From a virus, in the IMG/VR virus record IMGVR_UViG_3300024262_000017, positions 1-64,000 of that record: DNA of 64,000 nucleotides; one strand, written 5' to 3'. The position numbers and the translations under genes were made by a program. Below the pieces are notes generated by a model. It did no database searches and had not been told where the DNA came from. It was given only the letters and a program-made list of their open reading frames with translations. Positions 1 through 7,207 of the stretch are shown one piece after another. Numbering within the stretch: the first letter of the stretch is position 1; each line of letters begins with the position of its first letter.

Positions 1-185
1 CAGCAATCGGAGGGACTTCTCGTGGGTTGAGCCAGCCGCATGTTGTGTTTCCGTTTTCGTATAAGACAGTGAAGGAACTGTTCAGCTCGTACGGCCTGGA
101 GATTCGCGTGTTCCTTGAAGATGACATTGTGTACGGTGGAGAATTCGCCACGGCGACTTTCTACTGCACGTCAAAGGACGAATGA
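1..185 (+). CDS. C-terminal end of an unknown protein (cut by window edge)
   Basis: An open frame runs from position 3 to a TGA at 183-185, giving the last 60 residues of a protein that starts outside the window. The tail is rich in aromatic and beta-branched residues and ends in CTSKDE. Its TGA overlaps the ATG of the next gene at 182, which suggests translational coupling. No family was recognised. It is probably the last part of a virion or adsorption-type protein, judged only from the neighbours. Confidence 0.6.
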   Translation, partial: AIGGTSRGLSQPHVVFPFSYKTVKELFSSYGLEIRVFLEDDIVYGGEFATATFYCTSKDE

Positions 186-367
186 TGAAAGTCGATGCGA
201 TAATGGAGGTTGTTGAGGAATCGTTCCCGGACATACCGGAAGGTGAGCGTCACGAATTTGCCGACCAGATCAAAGAGTGCGTCTATCGGTATGGAGAAGC
301 GCGAACTATGAGCATCGGAGCAGCAGTAGAACTGATTCGAATGAAGAGAGAGGCCGGAAATGGATGA
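182..367 (+). CDS. Small hypothetical protein, 61 aa
   Basis: A 61-residue, mostly helical acidic protein beginning MMKVDAIMEV. Its ATG overlaps the preceding stop by four bases and its own stop overlaps the next start (360) by eight, so it sits in a tight co-translated string. It has one cysteine and no membrane segment. Not recognised; the tight packing is the main argument that it is real. Confidence 0.6.
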   Translation: MMKVDAIMEVVEESFPDIPEGERHEFADQIKECVYRYGEARTMSIGAAVELIRMKREAGNG

Positions 368-860
368 CGTTCGCCTGGTGTTCACGGCTTCGCAGTCATG
401 GTTTGGCCGATTGATTCGGTGGTTTACGAAGAGCAAGACGAGTCATGTGTTCATCGAGTTCCCTGTGTGGGACCGAAGGATGGTCGTGGAGTCCACAGTT
501 GGCGGGACACGCATGGTGTTAGCAACTAAAGCACGACACGGGGTTGTGGCAGAGTACAAGCTGAACGTAGAGACCAAGCCGTCCTTAATTAAGCTGATGC
601 CATATCTCGGAACACCGTATGATTACTCTGGCCTTTTGCTGCTTGCTTGGGCAAGGATTGCACTATCTTGGGCAAAGGCTAAAGTGAAACAACCCCTCTG
701 GGGCACGAAGGCGGTGAAATGCTCAGAGCTGGTTGCTGTGTTCATTAATGAGCTGGGACTCTTACAGGAAGACTGGGTGTTTGAATTCATTTCTCCGGAG
801 GATATTCGAACATACGTTTCGAAGCATGAAGATAAATTCGAGCGCGTGTTGAACGCATGA
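360..860 (+). CDS. Permuted NlpC/P60-type (YiiX-like) papain-fold hydrolase
   Basis: The 166-residue product shows the order typical of permuted papain-fold amidases: an early His in TSHVFIEF (H29), a Glu in VVES (E44), then PYDYSG (about 86-91) and the candidate nucleophile Cys in KCSELVA (C121). Members of this fold cleave peptide or acyl bonds in cell walls or lipids. In a phage structural region this suggests a virion-carried or lysis-associated wall hydrolase. No signal peptide is seen. The family assignment is from motif order only; the substrate is unknown. Start ATG at 360 is coupled to the previous gene. Confidence 0.6.
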   Translation: MDDVRLVFTASQSWFGRLIRWFTKSKTSHVFIEFPVWDRRMVVESTVGGTRMVLATKARHGVVAEYKLNVETKPSLIKLMPYLGTPYDYSGLLLLAWARIALSWAKAKVKQPLWGTKAVKCSELVAVFINELGLLQEDWVFEFISPEDIRTYVSKHEDKFERVLNA

Positions 861-873
861 AACATGGAAGCGA

Positions 874-1380
874 ATGCTGATAGAGCGTCCAAATCCCGAC
901 CAGGTGGTACTGCAAGCTGCAGCCTATCAACTGGATGGTACCGTGAAAACTACGCTGACGTCTGCCGTAGTTCGCGTTTACCATGTAAATTCCGCAGGGG
1001 TAGAGGTTGAAGACCTATCTCCTGTTGCAATGATACAAGTAGGAACGACGAATTTTTGGAGGTATAAATGGGAGCCGGCATCCCTAGTGGTTGGGCAGTA
1101 TTTTGCGGAGTATACTCTTGTGGACCCGGACGGTGCGACGTTTGTCGGCTCCGAGGATGTAGCTATTCAAGATTTCTCGGTCCAAAGCGACTTACTCTTA
1201 GTCAAGGCCGACATGGAATTGGTACGAAAAGTGGAGACAGGACGTTGGCGAATCGACAGGACACTGGACCAAATGATATTCTACGACGACGACAATACGA
1301 CTCCTCTGTTGACCTTCGACTTGAAGAACATCGACAGTCTTCCGGACCATGTCAACATTTTCGAGCGGGATCCTGCGTGA
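874..1380 (+). CDS. Putative beta-rich virion protein, 168 aa
   Basis: The ATG at 874 follows a GGAAG purine run. The first ~110 residues look like an Ig-like or similar beta sandwich (alternating hydrophobic strands with VVRVYHV, FWRYKWEP, QYFAEYTLVDPDG). The last 45 residues (TLDQMIFYDDDNTTPLLTFDL) resemble the closing strands seen in small phage tail or neck proteins. No enzyme motif is present. Virion role is inferred from composition and from the flanking genes. Confidence 0.5.
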   Translation: MLIERPNPDQVVLQAAAYQLDGTVKTTLTSAVVRVYHVNSAGVEVEDLSPVAMIQVGTTNFWRYKWEPASLVVGQYFAEYTLVDPDGATFVGSEDVAIQDFSVQSDLLLVKADMELVRKVETGRWRIDRTLDQMIFYDDDNTTPLLTFDLKNIDSLPDHVNIFERDPA

Positions 1381-1390
1381 GGTGACAAAG

Positions 1391-1831
1391 ATGCTACGTG
1401 AAGCATTCAAAAGAGGTTTAGAGGCTGCGTGGGCTGATGCTGGTTTGGAGAAGGAGGCTGGTTTACTAAGCAAAGTGCTTACACACCCAGCAACTGTTGG
1501 TGGTGTGCTCGGTTCTGGCGGTTCTGTTATTTCTGACTTGGTGAGTGGTAACACTCCTAGTTGGAAGAAGGCACTGGGTGCAGGTGCTGCAGGTGCTACA
1601 GTGGGAGCCGGAGTGCGTCATGGGGCTCCACTGTTACATCGCTTGGCTAAGAAATTCCCGAGTGTTGGAAAAAGTATGTTGACTTCGTCTGGGCAATTGG
1701 CGCCAGGCATTGCTGACATTGGGTGGTTGGCGCCTTCGTTGTTGGCTGCTCCGGCAATGATGGCAGCTGCTGGTGGAGAGGGTAACAATGCATCCGGGAA
1801 GTCACACTTTCGCTTCAGAGGTAAACGGTAG
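1391..1831 (+). CDS. Tag-bearing Gly/Ala-rich putative internal virion protein, 146 aa
   Basis: The start is set at the ATG at 1391, preceded by GAGGTGAC; an upstream in-frame ATG at 1349 overlaps the previous gene and would hide the conserved N terminus. The protein opens with MLREAFKRGLEAAWADAG followed by LEKEAG, a member of the N-terminal tag family seen on at least eight other proteins here. The rest is Gly/Ala-rich with two hydrophobic stretches (about 40-75 and 105-130) and a basic tail (RFRGKR). I infer a protein delivered into or with the capsid; the exact role is unknown. Confidence 0.65.
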   Translation: MLREAFKRGLEAAWADAGLEKEAGLLSKVLTHPATVGGVLGSGGSVISDLVSGNTPSWKKALGAGAAGATVGAGVRHGAPLLHRLAKKFPSVGKSMLTSSGQLAPGIADIGWLAPSLLAAPAMMAAAGGEGNNASGKSHFRFRGKR

Positions 1832-1839
1832 GAGATGAT

Positions 1840-2478
1840 GTGCCGACAATTATCACAAGAGGTCTTGGGTATGACGAACCGACGATTATTTATCGTCGTA
1901 TCGGAGATCATATTGTTGCTCACATCATTGTCACAGATACGGTTGTTGGTACGGTTGTCCTTGATGACATGCCTGCAGCAAGTGTCGTATCAATTCCATA
2001 CCCTATTCAAGCGTCCATTGTGTTGGCTGACGAAATCGGTGCTGTCCTGGTTGTGTCTCAACAGATTTACGGTACTGTCGTAGAGGAGGGTCCTTGCATG
2101 GCCAATGAAGATTATCAAGTTAGGATGTACAAAGGCGATGATAGAACATTGGAAGTAACATTGTCGTGGCCTAGTGGTGACCCTGTTGATTTGACGGACT
2201 CAGAAATTCGATTCACTGTCAAAGAGAAGACAAGCATTTCGCAAGCGAATGCTTCTATCAAAAAAGCTAATTCAAAAGCAGGTGGTAGTGACCTTCAGAT
2301 TAAGGTTATCAGTGCTGTTGGTGGACGTTGTGATATCTATTTGGTCCAAGGAGATACTGAAACCATGAACCCAGGTACTTATTACTGGGATATCGAATTG
2401 GTCTTGTCTACAGGGAAAAAGGTTACAGCTATTCGTTCACGCATTACACTGAAAGATGACGTAACTACAACAACCTGA
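1840..2478 (+). CDS. Putative tail/baseplate beta protein (BppU-N-like second half), possible internal start
   Basis: A GTG at 1840 follows TAGGAG. Residues 1-85 are a Val/Ile-rich beta segment. Residues 87-212, beginning MANEDYQVRMYKGDDRTLE, resemble the small N-terminal domain of phage upper-baseplate/receptor-binding proteins (pattern YKGDDRT, then an SEIRFTVKEK strand, then GTYYWDIEL). A second strong ribosome site (GAGGAGG at about 2083-2090) precedes the in-frame ATG at 2098, so a shorter 126-residue product may also be made. The two halves may be a fusion of two once-separate genes. Confidence 0.55.
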   Translation: MPTIITRGLGYDEPTIIYRRIGDHIVAHIIVTDTVVGTVVLDDMPAASVVSIPYPIQASIVLADEIGAVLVVSQQIYGTVVEEGPCMANEDYQVRMYKGDDRTLEVTLSWPSGDPVDLTDSEIRFTVKEKTSISQANASIKKANSKAGGSDLQIKVISAVGGRCDIYLVQGDTETMNPGTYYWDIELVLSTGKKVTAIRSRITLKDDVTTTT

Positions 2479-2497
2479 TGCGGAGTAGTGGTGTGAT

Positions 2498-2926
2498 ATG
2501 TGTGATGAGAAAAAAGCCCGGGTGTTGTTGGTGGAAGACGATGTAACCATCCGTGCTATGTATGCTGCAGTATTACGCAAAGCAGGTTTTATCGTTGAAG
2601 AAGAAGACTCAGCAATAGAGGCGTTAGAGTTACTTGCTTCTGGGGAAAAATACGACACAGTCATTACAGACGTTATGATGGCACGTATGGATGGTTGGGA
2701 ATTCCTAAAAGCTATTCGGGCTGGGTTGAAGTTGGACAGTGTAGCTCTTCCAGTCATTGTGATGAGTGCACATTTTTCTAGTGATACTTTGCGAGTAGAG
2801 GCTTTTCAAAAGGGGGCAAGTGCAACATATACCAAAGCAGAACCGTTATCCAAACTCCTAAATGAGGTTCGGATTCACACGGGACGCCAAAGGAGCAGGT
2901 TCGATGACACCACCATCCCCGACTGA
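2498..2926 (+). CDS. Stand-alone response-regulator receiver (CheY-like) protein
   Basis: The 142-residue protein is essentially one receiver domain: acidic pocket E13-D14-D15 in LLVEDD, candidate phosphorylated Asp D58 in ITDVMM, switch Ser S90 in VMSAH, and the conserved Lys K113 in TYTKAEP. All key residues are present, so phosphorylation by a host histidine kinase or small phosphodonor is plausible. There is no output domain; only about 15 extra C-terminal residues. Its stop overlaps the next gene (start 2904). Receiver domains are uncommon among phage structural or lysis genes, and the function here is unknown. Confidence 0.85.
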   Translation: MCDEKKARVLLVEDDVTIRAMYAAVLRKAGFIVEEEDSAIEALELLASGEKYDTVITDVMMARMDGWEFLKAIRAGLKLDSVALPVIVMSAHFSSDTLRVEAFQKGASATYTKAEPLSKLLNEVRIHTGRQRSRFDDTTIPD

Positions 2927-3329
2927 CATTGTGAACATCCCTTGGGAAATTATTCTCCCCACTGCAACAGCTGTATTGGGTGCATTTGGTGTAACAATCC
3001 GCTTATTATATAAGGCTTTTCAGAAGCAATTGGATGAAAAAACAGAACATAATCATGAACTCGTGGTACAATTAAGTGAGCGTGTGGACAAGTACTATAG
3101 TGCACATGAAAGGTTACGAGATAAGTGGGATGAGTTTTTGCGGGAGTACTTGAAGATTGATAGTACACGAGGTCAGAAAGTGGAAGCGCTATTCAGAGTT
3201 GTTGACCTAATGCAAAAAGCGGTAGATGGGATTCCTCGTAATCTCAATAGCAAGGTTGAAGAGGCTTTTACTCACTCTCTTAGCGAGTTAAAACTTTACG
3301 TGCGCGAACTGGTTTCGAAAGGACACTAA
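2904..3329 (+). CDS. Membrane-anchored coiled-coil protein, possible lysis accessory
   Basis: The ATG at 2904 follows AAAGGAG and overlaps the end of the receiver gene by 23 bases. Of 141 residues, about 13-35 (WEIILPTATAVLGAFGV) form one transmembrane helix; the remainder is charged and helical with heptad-like spacing. This is the layout of inner-membrane spanins, holin-like or tape-anchoring proteins. The nearby amidase on the other strand makes a lysis role attractive, but no family was recognised and a virion role cannot be excluded. Confidence 0.5.
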   Translation: MTPPSPTDIVNIPWEIILPTATAVLGAFGVTIRLLYKAFQKQLDEKTEHNHELVVQLSERVDKYYSAHERLRDKWDEFLREYLKIDSTRGQKVEALFRVVDLMQKAVDGIPRNLNSKVEEAFTHSLSELKLYVRELVSKGH

Positions 3330-3330
3330 G

Positions 3331-3546
3331 ATGTCTAATATCGAACAGGTACGTGGAATTTGTGATGAAGTTGAAATGACACCAGCTCAGTGCAATGACA
3401 TCATAGAGGATAAACTCTTACACTTACTTCCATTAATGAAACAGGCACTGGGTACATTTCAGCGTGTAGAACACGCATTAGCCAACGGAGGTTTTAGTTG
3501 GCGTAAAGCATTTGAAAATGCAAAGAAAAAGACATCAAGCGAGTAG
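3331..3546 (+). CDS. Small hypothetical protein, 71 aa
   Basis: Starts two bases after the previous stop with AAAGGACACTAAG as ribosome site. The product is helical and charged, ending KKKTSSE, with no membrane segment or known motif. It is the last gene of the left + strand cluster and its final 12 bases overlap the convergent amidase gene. Function unknown. Confidence 0.55.
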   Translation: MSNIEQVRGICDEVEMTPAQCNDIIEDKLLHLLPLMKQALGTFQRVEHALANGGFSWRKAFENAKKKTSSE

Positions 3547-4347
3547 ATCTTCTGCCTCACTATTAAACAAAGCAACTACATTTTTAGCCATGACGGTGGG
3601 TTCAAGGGAGTCGAAGCCTTTGATGGGTTTCCAGCTGAACACCAGTCTGTTTAGATTCGCCAAAGGCCAAAGAGGACCACAGTCTTTTTTACGTGTAGGG
3701 TCTACCATTTCGTGGTCTACGAAATTCTTTTGCAGTAATGTGGGAAGTGCACAGATGAGCAATCGCTTGAGTGCGATGTTGTTAACGACTTGAGTGGAGA
3801 GGTAGGGCTCCCATAATTCTCCGTAGACTTCTTGTACGTGGGGGACTCGGTCTAAAGGGTATGGGTGCTGTTCCATGTAGAGTATCTTGGTACCCGATTT
3901 ACTTAGTAAACCCGCGTTCACGTGTTCAACTCCAATGTGTGTATAGCTGGTTTTCCGAGCATGCCAGGCAACAGACTTGAGTGGGTTTACCACTGTTGCG
4001 ATTACACCGCGACGGCTCATCACATAATGAGAAGAGGATGTAAGAGGGGTGTCACGCTTCTGACTGGAGAACCAACGCAGCGTTCCTCTGGCAGAAACCC
4101 CGGCAGTGTAATGGTCTACCCACCCGATAGGTTTGTCATCGTCCCAGGGCGGTCCCACGCGGTCAGTGGGGAAATATTTTCGATAGAATGAATCCCCTAC
4201 AAGGCGTTTGATATGACCCTCACCTTCGGTTGCCAGGTCAGACACAGCCTTTATTGCATCGGCTTCACTTAGTTTTTCTCCTCCCAGGAGAGCAGAGAAT
4301 GTTTCACGAAGTGATTCATTTTCTATCCAAGTAAACCAATCAGACAT
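3535..4347 (-). CDS. N-acetylmuramoyl-L-alanine amidase (Amidase_2 / T7-lysozyme type), endolysin
   Basis: The 270-residue enzyme should cleave the amide bond between N-acetylmuramic acid and the peptide stem of peptidoglycan. Zinc ligands match the T7 lysozyme pattern: H79 in VDHYTAG, H212 in VDHEMVDP and C223 in KKDCGP, with K221 as the catalytic-lysine equivalent. SSHYVMS and IGVEHVNAG are the other conserved strands. The first ~70 residues are a helical extension without a signal peptide, so export would need a holin. A perfect terminator lies immediately upstream of its AGGAG ribosome site (4361-4387), so expression probably depends on read-through or on a promoter not seen. Confidence 0.9.
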   Translation of the reverse strand: MSDWFTWIENESLRETFSALLGGEKLSEADAIKAVSDLATEGEGHIKRLVGDSFYRKYFPTDRVGPPWDDDKPIGWVDHYTAGVSARGTLRWFSSQKRDTPLTSSSHYVMSRRGVIATVVNPLKSVAWHARKTSYTHIGVEHVNAGLLSKSGTKILYMEQHPYPLDRVPHVQEVYGELWEPYLSTQVVNNIALKRLLICALPTLLQKNFVDHEMVDPTRKKDCGPLWPLANLNRLVFSWKPIKGFDSLEPTVMAKNVVALFNSEAEDLLA

Positions 4348-4360
4348 TTTGTTCTCCTAG

Positions 4361-4387
4361 AAAAAAAGCGGTAGCTTTCGCTACCGC
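4361..4387 (-). terminator. Intrinsic terminator just upstream of the amidase
   Basis: On the - strand GCGGTAGC, a GAAA tetraloop and GCTACCGC form an 8-bp perfect stem followed by seven T. The T run ends five bases before the AGGAG of the amidase. It would stop most transcripts arriving from the tail genes before the endolysin gene. Confidence 0.9.
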
Positions 4388-4412
4388 CATGTGTGCACCC
4401 GCAACTCAAGGG

Positions 4413-4604
4413 TTAGATGTTTTTCTGTTCCAAAGAAGCAGCTTGCAACCGAGCCGGGATGCTATTCCCGACGTAATAACCAGTTTCCTTCGTACCACCA
4501 CGGGTTGCGCGCGTATACTTCCACAAGGCCTGGTCTCGGGTCTTGGCGAATTTCTTTGCAGCTGCATACTCATTTCGTTCGAACCAACTTTTCGGTCTGG
4601 CCAT
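4413..4604 (-). CDS. Small basic hypothetical protein, 63 aa
   Basis: ATG at 4604 with AAGGAG eight bases upstream. The protein (MARPKSWFERNEYAAAK...) is Lys/Arg-rich without membrane segment or cysteine; basic residues could bind nucleic acid or wall polymer. A longer frame overlaps on the same strand but lacks a ribosome site. It ends just before the terminator at 4387. Not recognised. Confidence 0.6.
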   Translation of the reverse strand: MARPKSWFERNEYAAAKKFAKTRDQALWKYTRATRGGTKETGYYVGNSIPARLQAASLEQKNI

Positions 4605-4628
4605 AACATTCTCCTTCGTGTGCTTTCG

Positions 4629-4934
4629 TTAGTGTTGTTCTGCTTGTGCAAAAACAGATTGCGGAGCACGAAAATGGTTATAGCTTTGTAACCGTGCAAT
4701 TGTCAAGTGAAGTTCTTCACTGTGAGTGAAGGAATTTTCTAACAATGTTTGCCTGCGTTCTATTGCGATGAGAACTTGTTCATATTTGATTAATGCAGTT
4801 GAGACAGCGTGGACAGTGTGTTGTGTATGTTGTTCAACTATGGAAAAACGTTCTTGTGTCTTGATGAGAATGACTACTGACGTAATCAGACTGACGATTC
4901 CAATGAGACACAGAGTGATAGAGAACTTACGCAA
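4629..4934 (-). CDS. Single-TM coiled-coil protein, possible inner-membrane spanin
   Basis: A 101-residue protein with an N-terminal transmembrane segment (about residues 5-24, FSITLCLIGIVSLITSVVIL) and a periplasm-facing helical rest rich in Gln, Glu and His. This N-in single-pass layout and the position near the amidase fit an i-spanin. No embedded lipoprotein (o-spanin) frame was identified. It overlaps the upstream gene by eight bases. Assignment is by architecture only. Confidence 0.5.
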   Translation of the reverse strand: MRKFSITLCLIGIVSLITSVVILIKTQERFSIVEQHTQHTVHAVSTALIKYEQVLIAIERRQTLLENSFTHSEELHLTIARLQSYNHFRAPQSVFAQAEQH

Positions 4935-5142
4935 CAGGAGATACCTTATTTTCAGTAAGTTCTAGAAGGCCACTGTGCAGTTGTTCTAAACAGTTGGCGC
5001 AAATATGCAAAGGGTTCCCACTGAAAACACTTTGCAGAACGACGACTGCGGATACTCGATTCCGGCAGTGGTGGCAGAACGGTGTGTGACTAAAGCTCTT
5101 TACCTGGTAAACAGGGGTAACTTTTTCTGGTTCGGAGTCCAC
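4927..5142 (-). CDS. Small zinc-ribbon-like protein, 71 aa
   Basis: A GTG start at 5142 is flush with the stop of the preceding gene. Two CxxC knuckles, FCHHC (about residues 22-26) and ICANC (about 47-51), are spaced as in small zinc ribbons. It could bind nucleic acid or stabilise a small fold. Position between baseplate-type genes and lysis genes gives no firm role. Confidence 0.6.
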   Translation of the reverse strand: MDSEPEKVTPVYQVKSFSHTPFCHHCRNRVSAVVVLQSVFSGNPLHICANCLEQLHSGLLELTENKVSPVA

Positions 5143-5286
5143 TTAGTTCGTACCTTTACGTATGTAGTTTTCGGCTTCAGTTGTTAGCATACCACGATTT
5201 TTGAGCGTGGCAATCATCTTCTCCTTTCGGTAGGTGTCTTCATTGGATAAAGAAACGGTTTTGATTGTCGGGACTGTTGTTGCCAT
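5143..5286 (-). CDS. Small hypothetical protein, 47 aa
   Basis: A short frame from ATG at 5286 to TAA at 5143 codes for MATTVPTIKTVSLSNEDTYR and then 27 more residues ending RKGTN. GAGGTGACTT precedes the start and the stop abuts the GTG of the next gene, so it fills the otherwise empty gap exactly. Charged, soluble, not recognised. Confidence 0.55.
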   Translation of the reverse strand: MATTVPTIKTVSLSNEDTYRKEKMIATLKNRGMLTTEAENYIRKGTN

Positions 5287-5294
5287 AAGTCACC

Positions 5295-7037
5295 TCACGA
5301 GCATTCAGTGCTGTTATTTTCTTCGGCCGCAGGTTCTAAATCAGGCCCAAGAGATGTGAGGACGTCCTCAGTATCTGAGGTAGTCCCTGTTGTTAGATTT
5401 TCAAGTAAAGAAATTTGCCGTTCTATTTCGTCTACTGCGGTTCCAATACTCTCAGCTGCCTGGGCATAAGCTGTAGATATTACCTGGGTGTTTGTACCAA
5501 CTAGCATGTCCATGAGCGTGATGAATGCCTCTAATTTGCCTACCGTTGCAGACCCTGCATACAGAACGAAACCGGTAAGTACTTCGTCTCCACGATCGAA
5601 TGGTGGTCTGTTTGGGTCATTTGAGTCATTGAGGGCGTTACCTACGATACTGATGAGCTTGCTATTACCACCCTTGTCTGCGAATGGGTAGACTCCAATG
5701 TAGACATCAGGGAAATCGAGCAGGTCTATAATGTTTTGTATGGTGTCTAAAACGTTTTCTGCGAGTTTTACGTATCGATTGATTTCTGTGGTGAGTGCTG
5801 CTAAGAACTTCGTGTATTTGTCAGAGGCACTGTCAAGGCGTTCTTCCAAAGTATCTAAGAATGTATTAACGGAGTTAACTACTTCAACCAAGTCAGGAAT
5901 CATTGCAAGTGGGTTGGGAAACAGCATCCAATCTGGTGGTACGCCTGACCGGGGAAGTAGATTAATCTCATTTGGAATTGCAATGGTTGTAACAGCATCT
6001 GCAGCAGCGTCGTACGTAAGCTTATTTCGTAGGACGTAGGTATCGTCTGATTGGAGGGTCTCGGCTTTAGCCTCGATTTCATACCCAACACCATAAGTGT
6101 AAGTGCGATTTAGTTCGATGGTGTCGTCATAAAAGCTGCTGAGTAAACCATCGAATTCGAAGGATTGTAATGCATACAGCTTTGCAAGACCCGTAGGATT
6201 TGCGTAAGTGGAGAAGGTGTCTGGTTTTTCTGCACGAAAGATATGTACCTTTTGGATTGTGAATGTGTAACGAATATAACCTTTGACGACAACTTGAATG
6301 CGTTCAGGGAGTTCCCAAGTAAGCTTTACACCATAAGGGTGAGTGGACCCTCCCCCGGATTTTCGATTTTGAATTCGTTGAAGTTGCCCCACAACAGAGG
6401 GCACAATCTCGGCCTTGAGTTGCTTTGTTTTTGGGATAGAAAAACCATCGGTGCTACCTATCCCCTCACCCGCCCCGGACTTCTTTTTTCCTGAGAGTAG
6501 ACGCTTCAATTTTTCAATGAGAGGAAGGATATCCAAAAAAGAATCTGCGCCGGCCACGACGACCATGCCGGCAATGTGGGCATCGTCATCAAACTCTGGC
6601 TTCAGTATGTCTCCAGAATCGTGGAGAGACCCAATGAGGTCACTAAGAAAGCCGTAGTTTCCACCTCCACCTCCGCCAACGGGCGGAAGGAATACACTAC
6701 CCCCAGCCGCAGGCTCTGAGCCACCGGGTGTGGGGTCATAAATAAGGTCGCCAGAGGCAATGACATTCTTGAAGTGAACAGGGATTGGTAGGAAGTAGCA
6801 ACCAGCATCCCCTACCAGGTCTTTTAGAATTGCTCGGACGGTTTCAATGGCTGCTTTGATGACTGAGGCTTCGAGGTCAGGTACGTCCACGAGTATGGCG
6901 GAAACAACTTCCATGATTGCTTTGACAGAGGAGAGAATGCTCTCCATGGTGGACATGATAGGCGCTATAGCACTGCCAACCTCGTTTAAGGCTCGGATTG
7001 CGGCAGCGTTTTCGGGTTTCCAGTTTGCCCATGCCAT
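5295..7037 (-). CDS. Large putative baseplate/tail structural protein, 580 aa
   Basis: Start ATG at 7037 follows GAGAGGAAAAAGCA. The first ~75 residues are helical. A glycine-rich linker (PPVGGGGGGN, about 118-127) leads to an acidic region, then about 225-340 looks like a fibronectin-III-type beta domain (YGVKLTWELPERIQ, IQKVHIFRAEKP, RTYTYGVGYEIEA). The C-terminal part is helical again. The order after the spike gene suggests a baseplate or tail-tip component. No enzymatic motif is visible. Confidence 0.55.
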   Translation of the reverse strand: MAWANWKPENAAAIRALNEVGSAIAPIMSTMESILSSVKAIMEVVSAILVDVPDLEASVIKAAIETVRAILKDLVGDAGCYFLPIPVHFKNVIASGDLIYDPTPGGSEPAAGGSVFLPPVGGGGGGNYGFLSDLIGSLHDSGDILKPEFDDDAHIAGMVVVAGADSFLDILPLIEKLKRLLSGKKKSGAGEGIGSTDGFSIPKTKQLKAEIVPSVVGQLQRIQNRKSGGGSTHPYGVKLTWELPERIQVVVKGYIRYTFTIQKVHIFRAEKPDTFSTYANPTGLAKLYALQSFEFDGLLSSFYDDTIELNRTYTYGVGYEIEAKAETLQSDDTYVLRNKLTYDAAADAVTTIAIPNEINLLPRSGVPPDWMLFPNPLAMIPDLVEVVNSVNTFLDTLEERLDSASDKYTKFLAALTTEINRYVKLAENVLDTIQNIIDLLDFPDVYIGVYPFADKGGNSKLISIVGNALNDSNDPNRPPFDRGDEVLTGFVLYAGSATVGKLEAFITLMDMLVGTNTQVISTAYAQAAESIGTAVDEIERQISLLENLTTGTTSDTEDVLTSLGPDLEPAAEENNSTECS

Positions 7038-7207
7038 TGCTTTTTCCTCTCAGCTTCACGGTCTTTGTCTGCAGTCAGCATACGCACTTGAAGTGTAGTG
7101 CGAGCGGAGAGTTGGTGTGCCTTGAGCTCAGTTAGTGCTCTGTATAGGCGTGCAAGGTGGGGTAGCAGCCTGGCCGCAGGTGTGTTTTTGGTACGCACCC
7201 AGCTCAT
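6986..7207 (-). CDS. Small basic helical protein, 73 aa
   Basis: The ATG at 7207 immediately follows the TAA of the spike gene and its 3' end overlaps the next gene by 52 bases in another frame. The protein is Arg/Lys/Gln-rich and helical (LYRALTELKAHQLSARTTLQ). The stop-start junction supports translational coupling. Not recognised; a small assembly factor is possible but unproven. Confidence 0.5.
   Translation of the reverse strand: MSWVRTKNTPAARLLPHLARLYRALTELKAHQLSARTTLQVRMLTADKDREAERKKQWHGQTGNPKTLPQSEP

Noticed and set aside
4406-4699. A 97-codon - strand frame overlapping the 63-aa gene
   Set aside because: The 63-aa frame has AAGGAG at proper spacing; the longer one has no ribosome site and overlaps the 101-aa TM gene by 71 bases.
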